Assembly: GCA_016795065.1 (NCBI GenBank)
Contig: JAEUIU010000066.1
Location: 1-64,000, forward strand
Origin: Phycisphaerae bacterium
GTDB taxonomy: Bacteria; Planctomycetota; Phycisphaerae; Phycisphaerales; SM1A02
DNA: 64,000 bases
Direction: 5' to 3'
The translations under genes and the position numbers were made by a program. Below the pieces are notes generated by a model. That model worked only from the letters and a program-made list of their open reading frames with translations. It was not told where the DNA came from and did not search any database. Positions 23,773 to 31,275 of this stretch are shown here, one piece after another. The stretch's first letter is position 1, and each line of letters begins with the position of its first letter.

Positions 23773-25464
23773 ATGCATGGTCCAATGACGACCTCCCGCG
23801 AAGCCACCGCCCGTTCGTCCGTCTCCGCGACGCCTGCTCCGGTCAATCCGGAAACGGTGACCATCTCCGGGTACGTGGTTGACGAGCGATATGGCCCGAC
23901 CGCGGTCGAGGTCAACGACCCGAAGGACGTCTCGAAGCCCCATCCGCGCATTGGCGAGCCGGGGCAATTCCCGTACACGCGCGGCGTCCACAAGACGATG
24001 TACCGCGACCGGCTCTGGACCATGCGGCAGTTCGCCGGCTTCGGTTCGGCCGACGACACCAACAAGCGGTTCAAGTATCTGTTGTCGAATGCCGCGGGCA
24101 CCAAGGCCAACACCGGCCTGTCGACGGCGTTCGATCTCCCGACGCTCATGGGTCGCGACTCCGACGATCCGCTCTCGGCAGGCGAGGTCGGCCGCTGCGG
24201 TGTGGCGATCTCGACGATCGATGATATGCATCGGCTTTATGCCGACATCCCGATCGGCGACGTCACCGTCTCACAGACCATCAACGGACCGGCGGCGGTC
24301 ATCTGGGCGATGTACCTCGCGATGGCCAAGGAACGCGGCATCGACTGGAAGACGGTCGGTGGCACGCTTCAGAACGACATCCTGAAGGAGTTCCACTCCC
24401 AGAACGAGTTCATCTATCCGCCCGAGGCGAGCGTCAAGCTGGTCGTCGACACGATCGAGTTCGCCTCGCAGCACTTGCCGAAGTGGAATTCGGTCTCGAT
24501 CTCGGGTTACCACATCCGCGAGGCCGGCTCGACCGCGACGCAGGAACTCGCGTTCACCCTGCGTGACGGAATGGAGTACGTCGAAGCGTGCATGAAGCGG
24601 GGGATGGATGTCGATATCTTCGCTCCGCGGCTCAGCTTCTTCTTCAACTCCCACAACGAGTTCTTCGAGGAGATCTGCAAGCTCCGAGCGGCACGGCGGA
24701 TCTGGTCGAACGCGATGCGCGACCGCTACGGCGCGAAGCAGCAGCGTTCGATGCTCATGCGAACGCACGTCCAGACCGCGGGCTGTTCGCTCACCGAGCA
24801 GCAGCCGCTCAACAACATCGTTCGCGTCGCCTACCAGGCCCTGGCCGGCGTTCTTGGCGGCTGCCAGAGTCTGCACACGGACTCGATGGACGAAACGTTA
24901 GGCCTTCCGACCGAGACCGCGGTGCGCGTCGCGCTTCGCACGCAGCAGATTCTTGCCCACGAGACCGGCGTCCACCGCACCGTCGATCCGCTTGGCGGAT
25001 CGTGGTTCGTCGAGGCCCTGACTGACCGCATGGAGGCCGACGCCAACGCGATCATCAAGGAAGTCGATGACATGGGCGGCGTCGTCTCGGGCATCCACAA
25101 GGGTTACTTCCGCCGCTCGATCGCCGAGGCCAGCTACCGCTTCGGCCAGGAGATGGAGGCGGGCGACCGCGTCATCGTTGGCGTCAACGCCTATCCCGAG
25201 GGGAACGAGGACAACCACGTCGAGATCCTTCAGATCCCACACGAGGTCGAGGTCGTGCAGTGCGAGCGGCTCGCGGCTTTCCGCAAGAACCGCGACCAGA
25301 CGAAGGCCGCACAAGGCCTCGACCGCATTCGCGAGGCTTGCCGCAAGGACGAGAACGTCATGCCGGCGTTGGTCGAGGCGGCCCACAACAAATGCACGCT
25401 CGGCGAGATGGTCCAGGCGATGGCGGACGTGTTTGGGCGGTACTCGGGCGGTCCGGAGTGGTGA
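23773..25464 (+). CDS. B12-dependent acyl-CoA mutase large subunit (isobutyryl-CoA mutase-like active site)
   Basis: A 563-residue protein homologous to the catalytic alpha/beta-barrel of methylmalonyl-CoA mutase: 'TMYRDRLWTMRQFAGFG', 'NTGLSTAFDLPT', 'TLQNDILKEFHSQNEFIYPP', 'WNSVSISGYHIREAGSTA' (catalytic Tyr-His), 'FAPRLSFFFNSHNEFFEEI' and 'QSLHTDSMDE'. It ends with 'MADVFGRYSG', so the C-terminal cobalamin-binding domain is absent and must come from a separate small subunit, not seen here. At the positions that read Tyr89 and Arg207 in methylmalonyl-CoA mutase this protein has Phe (codon 24031) and Gln (codon 24400), as in isobutyryl-CoA mutase. Substrate is therefore more likely isobutyryl-/butyryl-CoA, by inference. 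ATGs at 23773 and 23785 are both possible starts. Confidence 0.9.
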   Translation: MHGPMTTSREATARSSVSATPAPVNPETVTISGYVVDERYGPTAVEVNDPKDVSKPHPRIGEPGQFPYTRGVHKTMYRDRLWTMRQFAGFGSADDTNKRFKYLLSNAAGTKANTGLSTAFDLPTLMGRDSDDPLSAGEVGRCGVAISTIDDMHRLYADIPIGDVTVSQTINGPAAVIWAMYLAMAKERGIDWKTVGGTLQNDILKEFHSQNEFIYPPEASVKLVVDTIEFASQHLPKWNSVSISGYHIREAGSTATQELAFTLRDGMEYVEACMKRGMDVDIFAPRLSFFFNSHNEFFEEICKLRAARRIWSNAMRDRYGAKQQRSMLMRTHVQTAGCSLTEQQPLNNIVRVAYQALAGVLGGCQSLHTDSMDETLGLPTETAVRVALRTQQILAHETGVHRTVDPLGGSWFVEALTDRMEADANAIIKEVDDMGGVVSGIHKGYFRRSIAEASYRFGQEMEAGDRVIVGVNAYPEGNEDNHVEILQIPHEVEVVQCERLAAFRKNRDQTKAAQGLDRIREACRKDENVMPALVEAAHNKCTLGEMVQAMADVFGRYSGGPEW

Positions 25465-25476
25465 AAGTGAGAGGCG

Positions 25477-25642
25477 GTTCACCGCAGAGGCGCGGAGGAC
25501 GTAAAGGTCGGAAGGAGCAGAGAGATTGGGAAGAGCGCTTTTCTTCGCGGCAGCGCGACGAGGGGTGGCTGCCCTACACCCATTCTCGTCCTCCTCCATC
25601 GGGACTGCGCGCCCTCCGCGCCTCTGCTGTGAGTCAACCCCG
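25477..25642. repeat. MITE-like element with 14-bp inverted repeats
   Basis: The arms CAGAGGCGCGGAGG (25485-25498) and its exact complement CCTCCGCGCCTCTG (25613-25626) are 114 bp apart. They extend outward as GGTTCACCG on the left and TGTGAGTCAACC on the right. The layout recalls the 'TTCACCGCAGAGG...' repeat pairs seen between genes in many GC-rich bacteria. No transposase is encoded. It fills the gap between the mutase and esterase genes. Confidence 0.7.
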
Positions 25643-25715
25643 GTGAACGACCCAACTCTGACGCCTCCAACGTCAGCTTGCCGACAATCGTCGCAAGCAC
25701 TCGTAGGAGGCCTGC

Positions 25716-27464
25716 ATGTCCGCATTTACCCGTCGGCGTTGGATCGTGTTGGTTGCCGTTCTCTTGGGGCTCGCATGGGCGAGTGTTGGAGTGGCCCAGC
25801 GTCCCCTGGCGGGACTCGACGAGGACACCTGGAAGGTCGGTGACCTCGAGCGTCGCGCGCTCGTCCACGTCCCGAAGTCAGCCGACATCCCCGAGGCCGG
25901 GGCCCCGCTCGTCTTCGTTTTCCACGGTCACGGCGGCAACCCCCGGAACGTCGCCCGAGGCTTTGCGATCCACCAGCACTGGCCCGAGGCGGTCGTCGTC
26001 TATCCCGAGGGTCTACCGACCCCCGGCCTACTGACGGACCCCGAGGGGAAGAAGCCCGGTTGGCAGATGACCGCAGGTGTCGAGGGGGATCGTGATCTCG
26101 CCTTCTTCGATGCGATGCTTGCATCGCTGACCAAGAAGCATCGCATTGATGCGAACCGTATCTACAGCACCGGCCACTCCAACGGCGGCGGCTTTACGTA
26201 TCTCCTGTGGCAGGTCCGGCACGAGCGCCTGGCGGCTGTCGCCCCGAGCGCTGCGGGCATTCGCAATGCCCGCGATCTGAGGCCGCTGCCGGCAATGCAT
26301 CTTGCCGGCGAGAAGGACCCGCTGGTGCGCTACGCGGTCCAGGAGCGGGTGATGGAGGCGATCCGCGAGGCGAACGGCTGTAGGAAGGAAGGAAAGCCGT
26401 GGGCGGAGCGATGCACGATCTATGAGTCGGAGCGCGGCTCGCCGGTCGTCACCTACATTCATCCCGGCGGGCACGAGTTCATCAGCGATTCGGCGAAACT
26501 CATCGTTCGCTTTTTCAAGGAGCATCAACGAAAGGCAAGTGATGCGGCGAAGATCCCCGCAGCGGTGCGGGCCTTTTACATCGGTCACAGCCTCAACTCT
26601 GACGTTCCCGATCTTGTTGCGGCCATCGCCAAGGGCAAGGTCGAGTTCCGTTTCCGCGAGCAGTTCATTCCCGGTGCTCCGCTGCGCTGGCAGTTCGACG
26701 AGAAGATGCGCGAGGCCGAGAAGCGATCGAAGCCCGAGCCGCAGTTTCAGGGCTTCTGGTTCGACGCGTTCGCGAAGGGCGACCTGACCGCACTGGTCAT
26801 GATCGACAGCGTTCCGCGAGGACCGAAGGAGATGCCCGAGACGATCGAGTACGCCGCCAAGCTGATCGAGGCGTTTGCGAAGGACAATCCGAAGGGCTCC
26901 GTCTATCTGTATGAGCCGTGGCACTGCATCAAGTCTGGAACGCCCGAGGGATGCATGTACGACGCCTCGAGCCCAACGCGATCGCTCGGTTGGCCTGAGC
27001 GACTCGAAGCCGACCAGGCGATGTGGGACGAGGCGATCGCTTCGCTTCGCGCGACGTTCCCGAAGACCACGATCGAACTGATCCCGGCCGGCCGCGCGTT
27101 CATCGCGTTAGCGAAGGAAATCAGTGTTGGCAAGGTTGACGGCTTCAAGGACTGGCGCGAGCTTTTCGACGACGACATTCACGCCAATCCCTACGGCAAG
27201 TACTTCGTTGCGTGCGTGCACTACGCCGTCCTGACCGGCCAATCGCCGGTCGGTGCACGGCTCGACGTCACCGACCGCTGGGGGCGCAGCTACTGGAACA
27301 CGCCCAACTGGCAGGAGAAGAAGTGGGCGCCACCGAGCGAGGGGGCGATACGGGCGATGCAAGAGATCGCATGGGCGGCAGTTCAGCGCGCAACCGTCCG
27401 CCCTCTCCCGCCACCGGCGGGGGAGGTGTCGGCGCAGCCGACGGAGGGGGCGGGCGGGGACTGA
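25716..27464 (+). CDS. Secreted two-domain esterase (PHB-depolymerase-like plus SGNH-like)
   Basis: A 582-residue exported protein. Residues 1-27 are a signal peptide ('WIVLVAVLLGLAWASVGVA'). Residues about 40-270 are an alpha/beta-hydrolase of the LpqC/PHB-depolymerase type: 'PLVFVFHGHGGNPRN' (oxyanion hole), nucleophile Ser155 in 'STGHSNGGGFTY', and 'YIHPGGHEF' with the catalytic His. Residues about 284-550 look like an SGNH-type esterase: 'FYIGHSLNSD' with Ser292, and the closing 'DDDIHANPYGKYF' Asp-x-x-His block. A substrate such as acylated polysaccharide or polyester is inferred. The last ~24 residues ('RPLPPPAGEVSAQPTEGAG') are translated from palindromic repeat unit A1, so the original C-terminus was probably replaced. 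AGGAGG lies 5 nt before the ATG. Confidence 0.82.
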   Translation: MSAFTRRRWIVLVAVLLGLAWASVGVAQRPLAGLDEDTWKVGDLERRALVHVPKSADIPEAGAPLVFVFHGHGGNPRNVARGFAIHQHWPEAVVVYPEGLPTPGLLTDPEGKKPGWQMTAGVEGDRDLAFFDAMLASLTKKHRIDANRIYSTGHSNGGGFTYLLWQVRHERLAAVAPSAAGIRNARDLRPLPAMHLAGEKDPLVRYAVQERVMEAIREANGCRKEGKPWAERCTIYESERGSPVVTYIHPGGHEFISDSAKLIVRFFKEHQRKASDAAKIPAAVRAFYIGHSLNSDVPDLVAAIAKGKVEFRFREQFIPGAPLRWQFDEKMREAEKRSKPEPQFQGFWFDAFAKGDLTALVMIDSVPRGPKEMPETIEYAAKLIEAFAKDNPKGSVYLYEPWHCIKSGTPEGCMYDASSPTRSLGWPERLEADQAMWDEAIASLRATFPKTTIELIPAGRAFIALAKEISVGKVDGFKDWRELFDDDIHANPYGKYFVACVHYAVLTGQSPVGARLDVTDRWGRSYWNTPNWQEKKWAPPSEGAIRAMQEIAWAAVQRATVRPLPPPAGEVSAQPTEGAGGD

Positions 27465-27760
27465 GCGCGGCCGGCCCCCTCTGCCTGCGCTGCGCTTCGG
27501 CATCTCCCCCGCTGCGCGGGAGAGAGCGGAGATGGAGTGCGCCGCAACCGTCCGCCCTCTCCCGCCACCGGCGGGGGAGGTGTCGGCGCAGCCGACGGAG
27601 GGGGCGGGCTGGGACTGAGCGCGGTCCGGCCCCCTCTGCCTGCGCTGCGCTTCGGCATCTCCCCCGCTGCGCGGGAGAGAGCGATGTGGGCGCAGCGCGC
27701 AACCGTCCTCCCTCTCCCGCCATCGGCGGGGGAGGTGTCGGCGCAGCCGACGGAGGGGGC
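27389..27760. repeat. Palindromic repeat array, left part (units A1-B1-A2-B2-A3)
   Basis: Five REP/RIME-like units. A units begin at 27389, 27543 and 27698 (~65 bp; CGCAACCGTCC, hairpin arms CTCCCGCC/GGCGGGGGAG, then GTCGGC-GCA-GCCGAC, ending GGAGGGGGC). B units at 27473-27528 and 27628-27683 (GGCCCCCTCTGCC, hairpin TCTCCCCCGC-TGC-GCGGGAGA) are diverged inverted copies of A. The A-to-A period is 154-155 bp. Unit A1 lies inside the 3' end of the esterase gene. Confidence 0.93.
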
Positions 27761-27857
27761 TCGCGTTGCTGCACCGAGCATCCACAGGTTCCTCTCGATC
27801 GCGAAGTACTTGCCGAATGACCTGGTTCTTGCCTTGAGGCATTGCGCTGGGTTCAGA

Positions 27858-28214
27858 ATGCGCGACATGCGTCAATCAAGGCGGACGACATGGCGCGCAA
27901 GAGAGCTCCGGCGCGAGTCAACGCGAGCGGAGGTCTTGCTTTGGAACATCCTTCGGCGTGGGGCGCTTGGCGCGAAGTTCCGACGTCAACACCCCGTTGC
28001 CGGATTCATCACCGATTTCTGCTGCTCTTCCAAGCGGCTGGTGATTGAGGTCGATGGCGAATCGCACAGGTGGACGGGCGCACGGGATACTCGTCGTGAG
28101 GCCATCATCCGGCTTTGTGGCTTCAAGGTGATTCGGTTCGCAGAGCGCGAGGTCTACGAGAATCTCGCAGGTGTCGTTGAGGCCATTGAGCACGCGATGC
28201 GGTTTGAGGAATGA
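27858..28214 (+). CDS. DUF559 (PD-(D/E)XK-like) nuclease embedded in the repeat array
   Basis: A 118-residue protein of the DUF559 family, related to very-short-patch-repair (Vsr-like) endonucleases. Family features in order: 'RRESTRAEVLLWNILRRGAL', 'GAKFRRQHPVAGFITDFCC', 'LVIEVDGESHRWTGARDTRR', 'LCGFKVIRFAEREVYENLAG'. The Asp of 'ITDF' and the Glu of 'IEVDG' are the presumed metal-binding residues; both are present, so the enzyme looks intact. No DNA methylase or DNA-binding domain is adjacent. It sits between repeat units A3 and B3, with B3 beginning 17 nt past its stop. Starts at 27858 and 27867 are possible; neither has a strong ribosome site. Nicking or processing of the palindromes is a hypothesis only. 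Confidence 0.85.
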   Translation: MRDMRQSRRTTWRARELRRESTRAEVLLWNILRRGALGAKFRRQHPVAGFITDFCCSSKRLVIEVDGESHRWTGARDTRREAIIRLCGFKVIRFAEREVYENLAGVVEAIEHAMRFEE

Positions 28215-28231
28215 CCCTCCATTGCGGACCC

Positions 28232-28443
28232 GGCCCCCTCTGCCTGCGCTGCGCTTCGGCATCTCCCCCGCTGCGCGGGAGAGAGCGGGATGGCGTGCAG
28301 CGCGCAACGTCCGCCCTCTCCCGCCAACGGCGGGGGAGGTGTCGGCGCAGCCGACGGAGGGGGCGGGCGGGAACTGATTTCGGCCCCGGCCCCCTCTGCC
28401 TGCGCTGCGCTTCGGCATCTCCCCCGCTGCGCGGGAGAGAGCG
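28232..28443. repeat. Palindromic repeat array, right part (units B3-A4-B4)
   Basis: B3 28232-28287, A4 28303 to about 28366 and B4 28388-28443. They are nearly identical to the left-hand units and continue the strict orientation alternation across the DUF559 gene. B4 ends 3 nt before the stop codon of the convergent GH2 gene. Confidence 0.93.
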
Positions 28444-28446
28444 GCG

Positions 28447-30741
28447 CTACCGCTCGGCCCGTTGGGCCACGAAACCGACATCCGCGTACTGTCCGCCGCG
28501 TGATTGCCTCACGTGCATGGCCAGGACGTGCTTGCCCGGGGTGAGCATGGCCAGCATCGCCGGCGTCAGCCTCTTTCGGGTGTAGCCGCCGGTGTAGCCC
28601 TTGAAGGCGGCGAAGGGCTTCCCGTCGAGGAAGAGCTCCGCATCCTCGTCGTGATGAATCGACAGGTGCGTGATCGTCACCCCGGCCGGGATCTCGATCG
28701 TGCGGCGCAGCCAGATCGCGCTGGTCGACCATTCGGTGCCGACGATCGCGTTGGGCGTCTGGGCCGTCCCGAAGCCGGGTTTGCCTTCCTTCCAGGTGCT
28801 GTCGTCGAAGTCGCTCCCATGCCATCCTTCGGCGGGAGCCTCGAAGGTGTAGCGCCACGCCGGGCGTTCGTCGGTCGCCTCGATGTCCCTCGCGCTCGGC
28901 ACCACGGCGTCGAAGACGCGTGGCTTGGCGGTCGAGGCGATGGCCGCCCTGTTGGCGCGGGCGACCTCCGCGGAGTTCATCTTCAGGACGTCGCGGTCGT
29001 AACTCATGAGGCCGTTGATCTCGACCTCGACGTCAGTGGTCTGGGTGTAGATCGCCGCGCAAAGCCCTTCCGCCTTGAGTTCGCCGACCTCCTCGACCAG
29101 CCCGACGTAGGCATCGGTGAGGGACTGGTAGCTATCGAACGTCTGGTACCCCCAGCCCTCTTCCTTCCAGCGATGCCCCGGCACCGGGAGTCCCAGGCCG
29201 CCGAATTCGCCGATCACGACAGCCCGCTTGCCGTCGCTCTTGGGGCAGTGACCGGCCAGCGTCGCCGAGTAGTCGTGGGCATCGAAGACGTCCCCAACGC
29301 CTCGATCGCTCCAGCCGCTCGCGTTGTTGACCAGCCGCGTCGGGTCCTTGGATTTCACGAGGTCGACGATCCGCTTCGTGTCGTGCTGTCCCCAGCCCTC
29401 GTTGAAAGGCACCCACATCACGATCGAAGGATGGAACGAAAGCCGATCGATCATGCCTAACAGTTCGCGCTCGTAGGTTTGCTTCGGGACCTCGCCCCGC
29501 GCTGCGTCGGGATCGCCCGGTCCTATGTAGGGTCCGCTCGACGGCATGTCCTGCCAGACCAGCATGCCTAACCGATCGCACGCTGCGTACCAGGTCGCGG
29601 GTTCGATCTTCACATGCTTGCGTATCGTGTTGAAGCCGAGGGCCTTGGTCACCTCGATGTCGTAGATCATCGCCTCATGGGTCGGCGCCGTGTAGAGGCC
29701 ATCGGGCCACCAGCCCTGGTCCAGCGTTCCTAGCATGAACACCGGACGACCGTTGAGGAGAACGCGAGGCGTTCCCTTGTCATCGGGCTTCACCTCGATT
29801 GAGCGAAATGCGACATAGCTGTTCGCTCGGTCGGCGCCGTAGCGGAGATTCACCGTGTAGAGCTTGGGAGACTCCGGTGACCAGAGGATCGGATTGGGCA
29901 CATCGATCTCGGTCGTGGTGTTCGGGGTGACGAGCTTCGTGACGATCGGCGGCCCGTCGGGCGCGTCGGGCCAGCGCAGGGTTACCTCGACCTTGGCATC
30001 GGTTCCGATCGGCCCCCGAACGCGCGGCGTGACGCTGAGCTTCGACGTCGCCACGTCCGGGCGGAACGCAACGCTTTCGATCGATCGCTCCGGCACCCAC
30101 TCCAGCCACACGCTCTGCCAGATGCCCGTGACCGAGGTGTACCAGATGCCGTTGGGGTTTCGCACCTGCTTCCCGCGAGGCGGCTCATACTCGCTGGTCT
30201 CGTCGCAAGGATCCCAGACCTCGACCATGATCTCGTTCTCACCGGCCTTCAGGCGCTCCGTGACATCGAAGTCGAAGGGCTCGTAGCCCCCGGTGTGATC
30301 GCCGATGCCTGCTCCGTTGATGAAGACCTTCGTTCCCCAATCGACCGCCTCGAAGTGCAGCAGGACCCGATGTCCTGCGGGCGTCGGCGGCACGGTGAAG
30401 CGCCGTCGATAGAAGAGTCGATCCTGGTTCGTGATCGTGCCCTGAGCACCCGAAAGCGAACTTTCCAGGGGAAAGGGAACGAGGATCGAGCCGTCTGCTT
30501 TCGCCGGGAAACTCAGCCCGTCGGCCATCGGGCGGATTGCATACTCCCAGACGCCGTTGAGGCACTGCCATCGGTCGCGGACCAGTTGCGGCCGGGGATG
30601 CTCGCTCCACGGTGCGTCGCGGTCGACGAGTCCGGTCCAGCGAGTCGAGAGCATTGGGCGGTCCTTCGCCACCGGCGCGGGGGCGGGGTCACCGTGCGCC
30701 GAAAGCGTGACGACAGCGGACATGAGAAGGGCGGCGAGCAT
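28447..30741 (-). CDS. Secreted glycoside hydrolase family 2 enzyme (beta-galactosidase/glucuronidase-like)
   Basis: A 764-residue exported enzyme. A signal peptide ('LAALLMSAVVTLSAHG') precedes the GH2 sugar-binding domain ('LNGVWEYAIRP', 'LFYRRRFTVP', 'FEAVDWGTKVFINGAGIGDH', 'GYEPFDFDVTERL'), an Ig-like domain and the TIM barrel. General acid/base Glu448 lies in 'WVPFNEGWGQHD' and nucleophile Glu512 in 'VIGEFGGLG'. The last ~120 residues form a galactose-binding-like module ('SIHHDEDAELFLDGKPFAAF'). Substrate may be beta-galactoside, glucuronide or mannoside; the sequence alone does not settle it. The stop codon abuts repeat unit B4, so the array lies between this gene and the convergent esterase. 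Confidence 0.9.
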   Translation of the reverse strand: MLAALLMSAVVTLSAHGDPAPAPVAKDRPMLSTRWTGLVDRDAPWSEHPRPQLVRDRWQCLNGVWEYAIRPMADGLSFPAKADGSILVPFPLESSLSGAQGTITNQDRLFYRRRFTVPPTPAGHRVLLHFEAVDWGTKVFINGAGIGDHTGGYEPFDFDVTERLKAGENEIMVEVWDPCDETSEYEPPRGKQVRNPNGIWYTSVTGIWQSVWLEWVPERSIESVAFRPDVATSKLSVTPRVRGPIGTDAKVEVTLRWPDAPDGPPIVTKLVTPNTTTEIDVPNPILWSPESPKLYTVNLRYGADRANSYVAFRSIEVKPDDKGTPRVLLNGRPVFMLGTLDQGWWPDGLYTAPTHEAMIYDIEVTKALGFNTIRKHVKIEPATWYAACDRLGMLVWQDMPSSGPYIGPGDPDAARGEVPKQTYERELLGMIDRLSFHPSIVMWVPFNEGWGQHDTKRIVDLVKSKDPTRLVNNASGWSDRGVGDVFDAHDYSATLAGHCPKSDGKRAVVIGEFGGLGLPVPGHRWKEEGWGYQTFDSYQSLTDAYVGLVEEVGELKAEGLCAAIYTQTTDVEVEINGLMSYDRDVLKMNSAEVARANRAAIASTAKPRVFDAVVPSARDIEATDERPAWRYTFEAPAEGWHGSDFDDSTWKEGKPGFGTAQTPNAIVGTEWSTSAIWLRRTIEIPAGVTITHLSIHHDEDAELFLDGKPFAAFKGYTGGYTRKRLTPAMLAMLTPGKHVLAMHVRQSRGGQYADVGFVAQRAER

Positions 30742-30801
30742 GCGCGCACCGTAGCACGCAAGCCCGCCGCCCGAAAGCGGCAGTCGAGGTGACCCCGAGC
30801 G

Positions 30802-31269
30802 TCAGCGGTGAATGGCGATCGAGCCAGTGGCCTTCTTTCCATCGGCCAACTCGACCTCAATCCAGAGCTTCGCATCCGCGGCCAGCGACGCAGGCGCATC
30901 GACATGCACATGGAAGCCCTCGCCCTCCTTTTCGGCCTTCGCCTTGGTCGAGCCGCTGCCGTCCTCTGCACCCAACCAGACGCGAATGGCCGTCGGAGTG
31001 GCGCCGGTGACGGTGAAGTCAAAGGAGGCTTCCTTGCCGGCAGCGACGGCGCCGTCCTGGGTCACGGCGAGCGTGGCACCCTCGAGCGTGATCGTGCCGA
31101 GCGACTCCTCCTTCCCATGTCCGTGCCCGTCGTGATCGTGCCCGTCGTGATCGTTCGCCGCAGCGGGGGTGCCTCCGGACTGGGGGGCAGGAACGTTCTT
31201 CGATTCGGAACAGCCGCCGCAGAGGAGGGCGGCGAGCGAGAGGGGAAGGATGATTGTGTGGTGTCGCAT
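30802..31269 (-). CDS. His-rich lipoprotein of the metal-efflux operon
   Basis: A 155-residue lipoprotein: signal 'ILPLSLAALLCGGC', then a His/Asp/Gly stretch 'NDHDGHDHDGHGHGKEE' that could bind divalent metal ions, then a beta-rich domain ('ASFDFTVTGATPTAIRVWLG', 'GFHVHVDAPASLAADAKLWI'). It follows the RND pump gene by 6 nt, so it is the last gene of the operon. A periplasmic metal chaperone or buffer role is inferred from composition and position. I know no named family with certainty. Confidence 0.75.
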   Translation of the reverse strand: MRHHTIILPLSLAALLCGGCSESKNVPAPQSGGTPAAANDHDGHDHDGHGHGKEESLGTITLEGATLAVTQDGAVAAGKEASFDFTVTGATPTAIRVWLGAEDGSGSTKAKAEKEGEGFHVHVDAPASLAADAKLWIEVELADGKKATGSIAIHR

Positions 31270-31275
31270 GGCGAG

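Noticed and set aside
27389..28443. CRISPR array
   Set aside because: Units alternate in orientation, are self-complementary, and the spacers are nearly identical; no cas genes.
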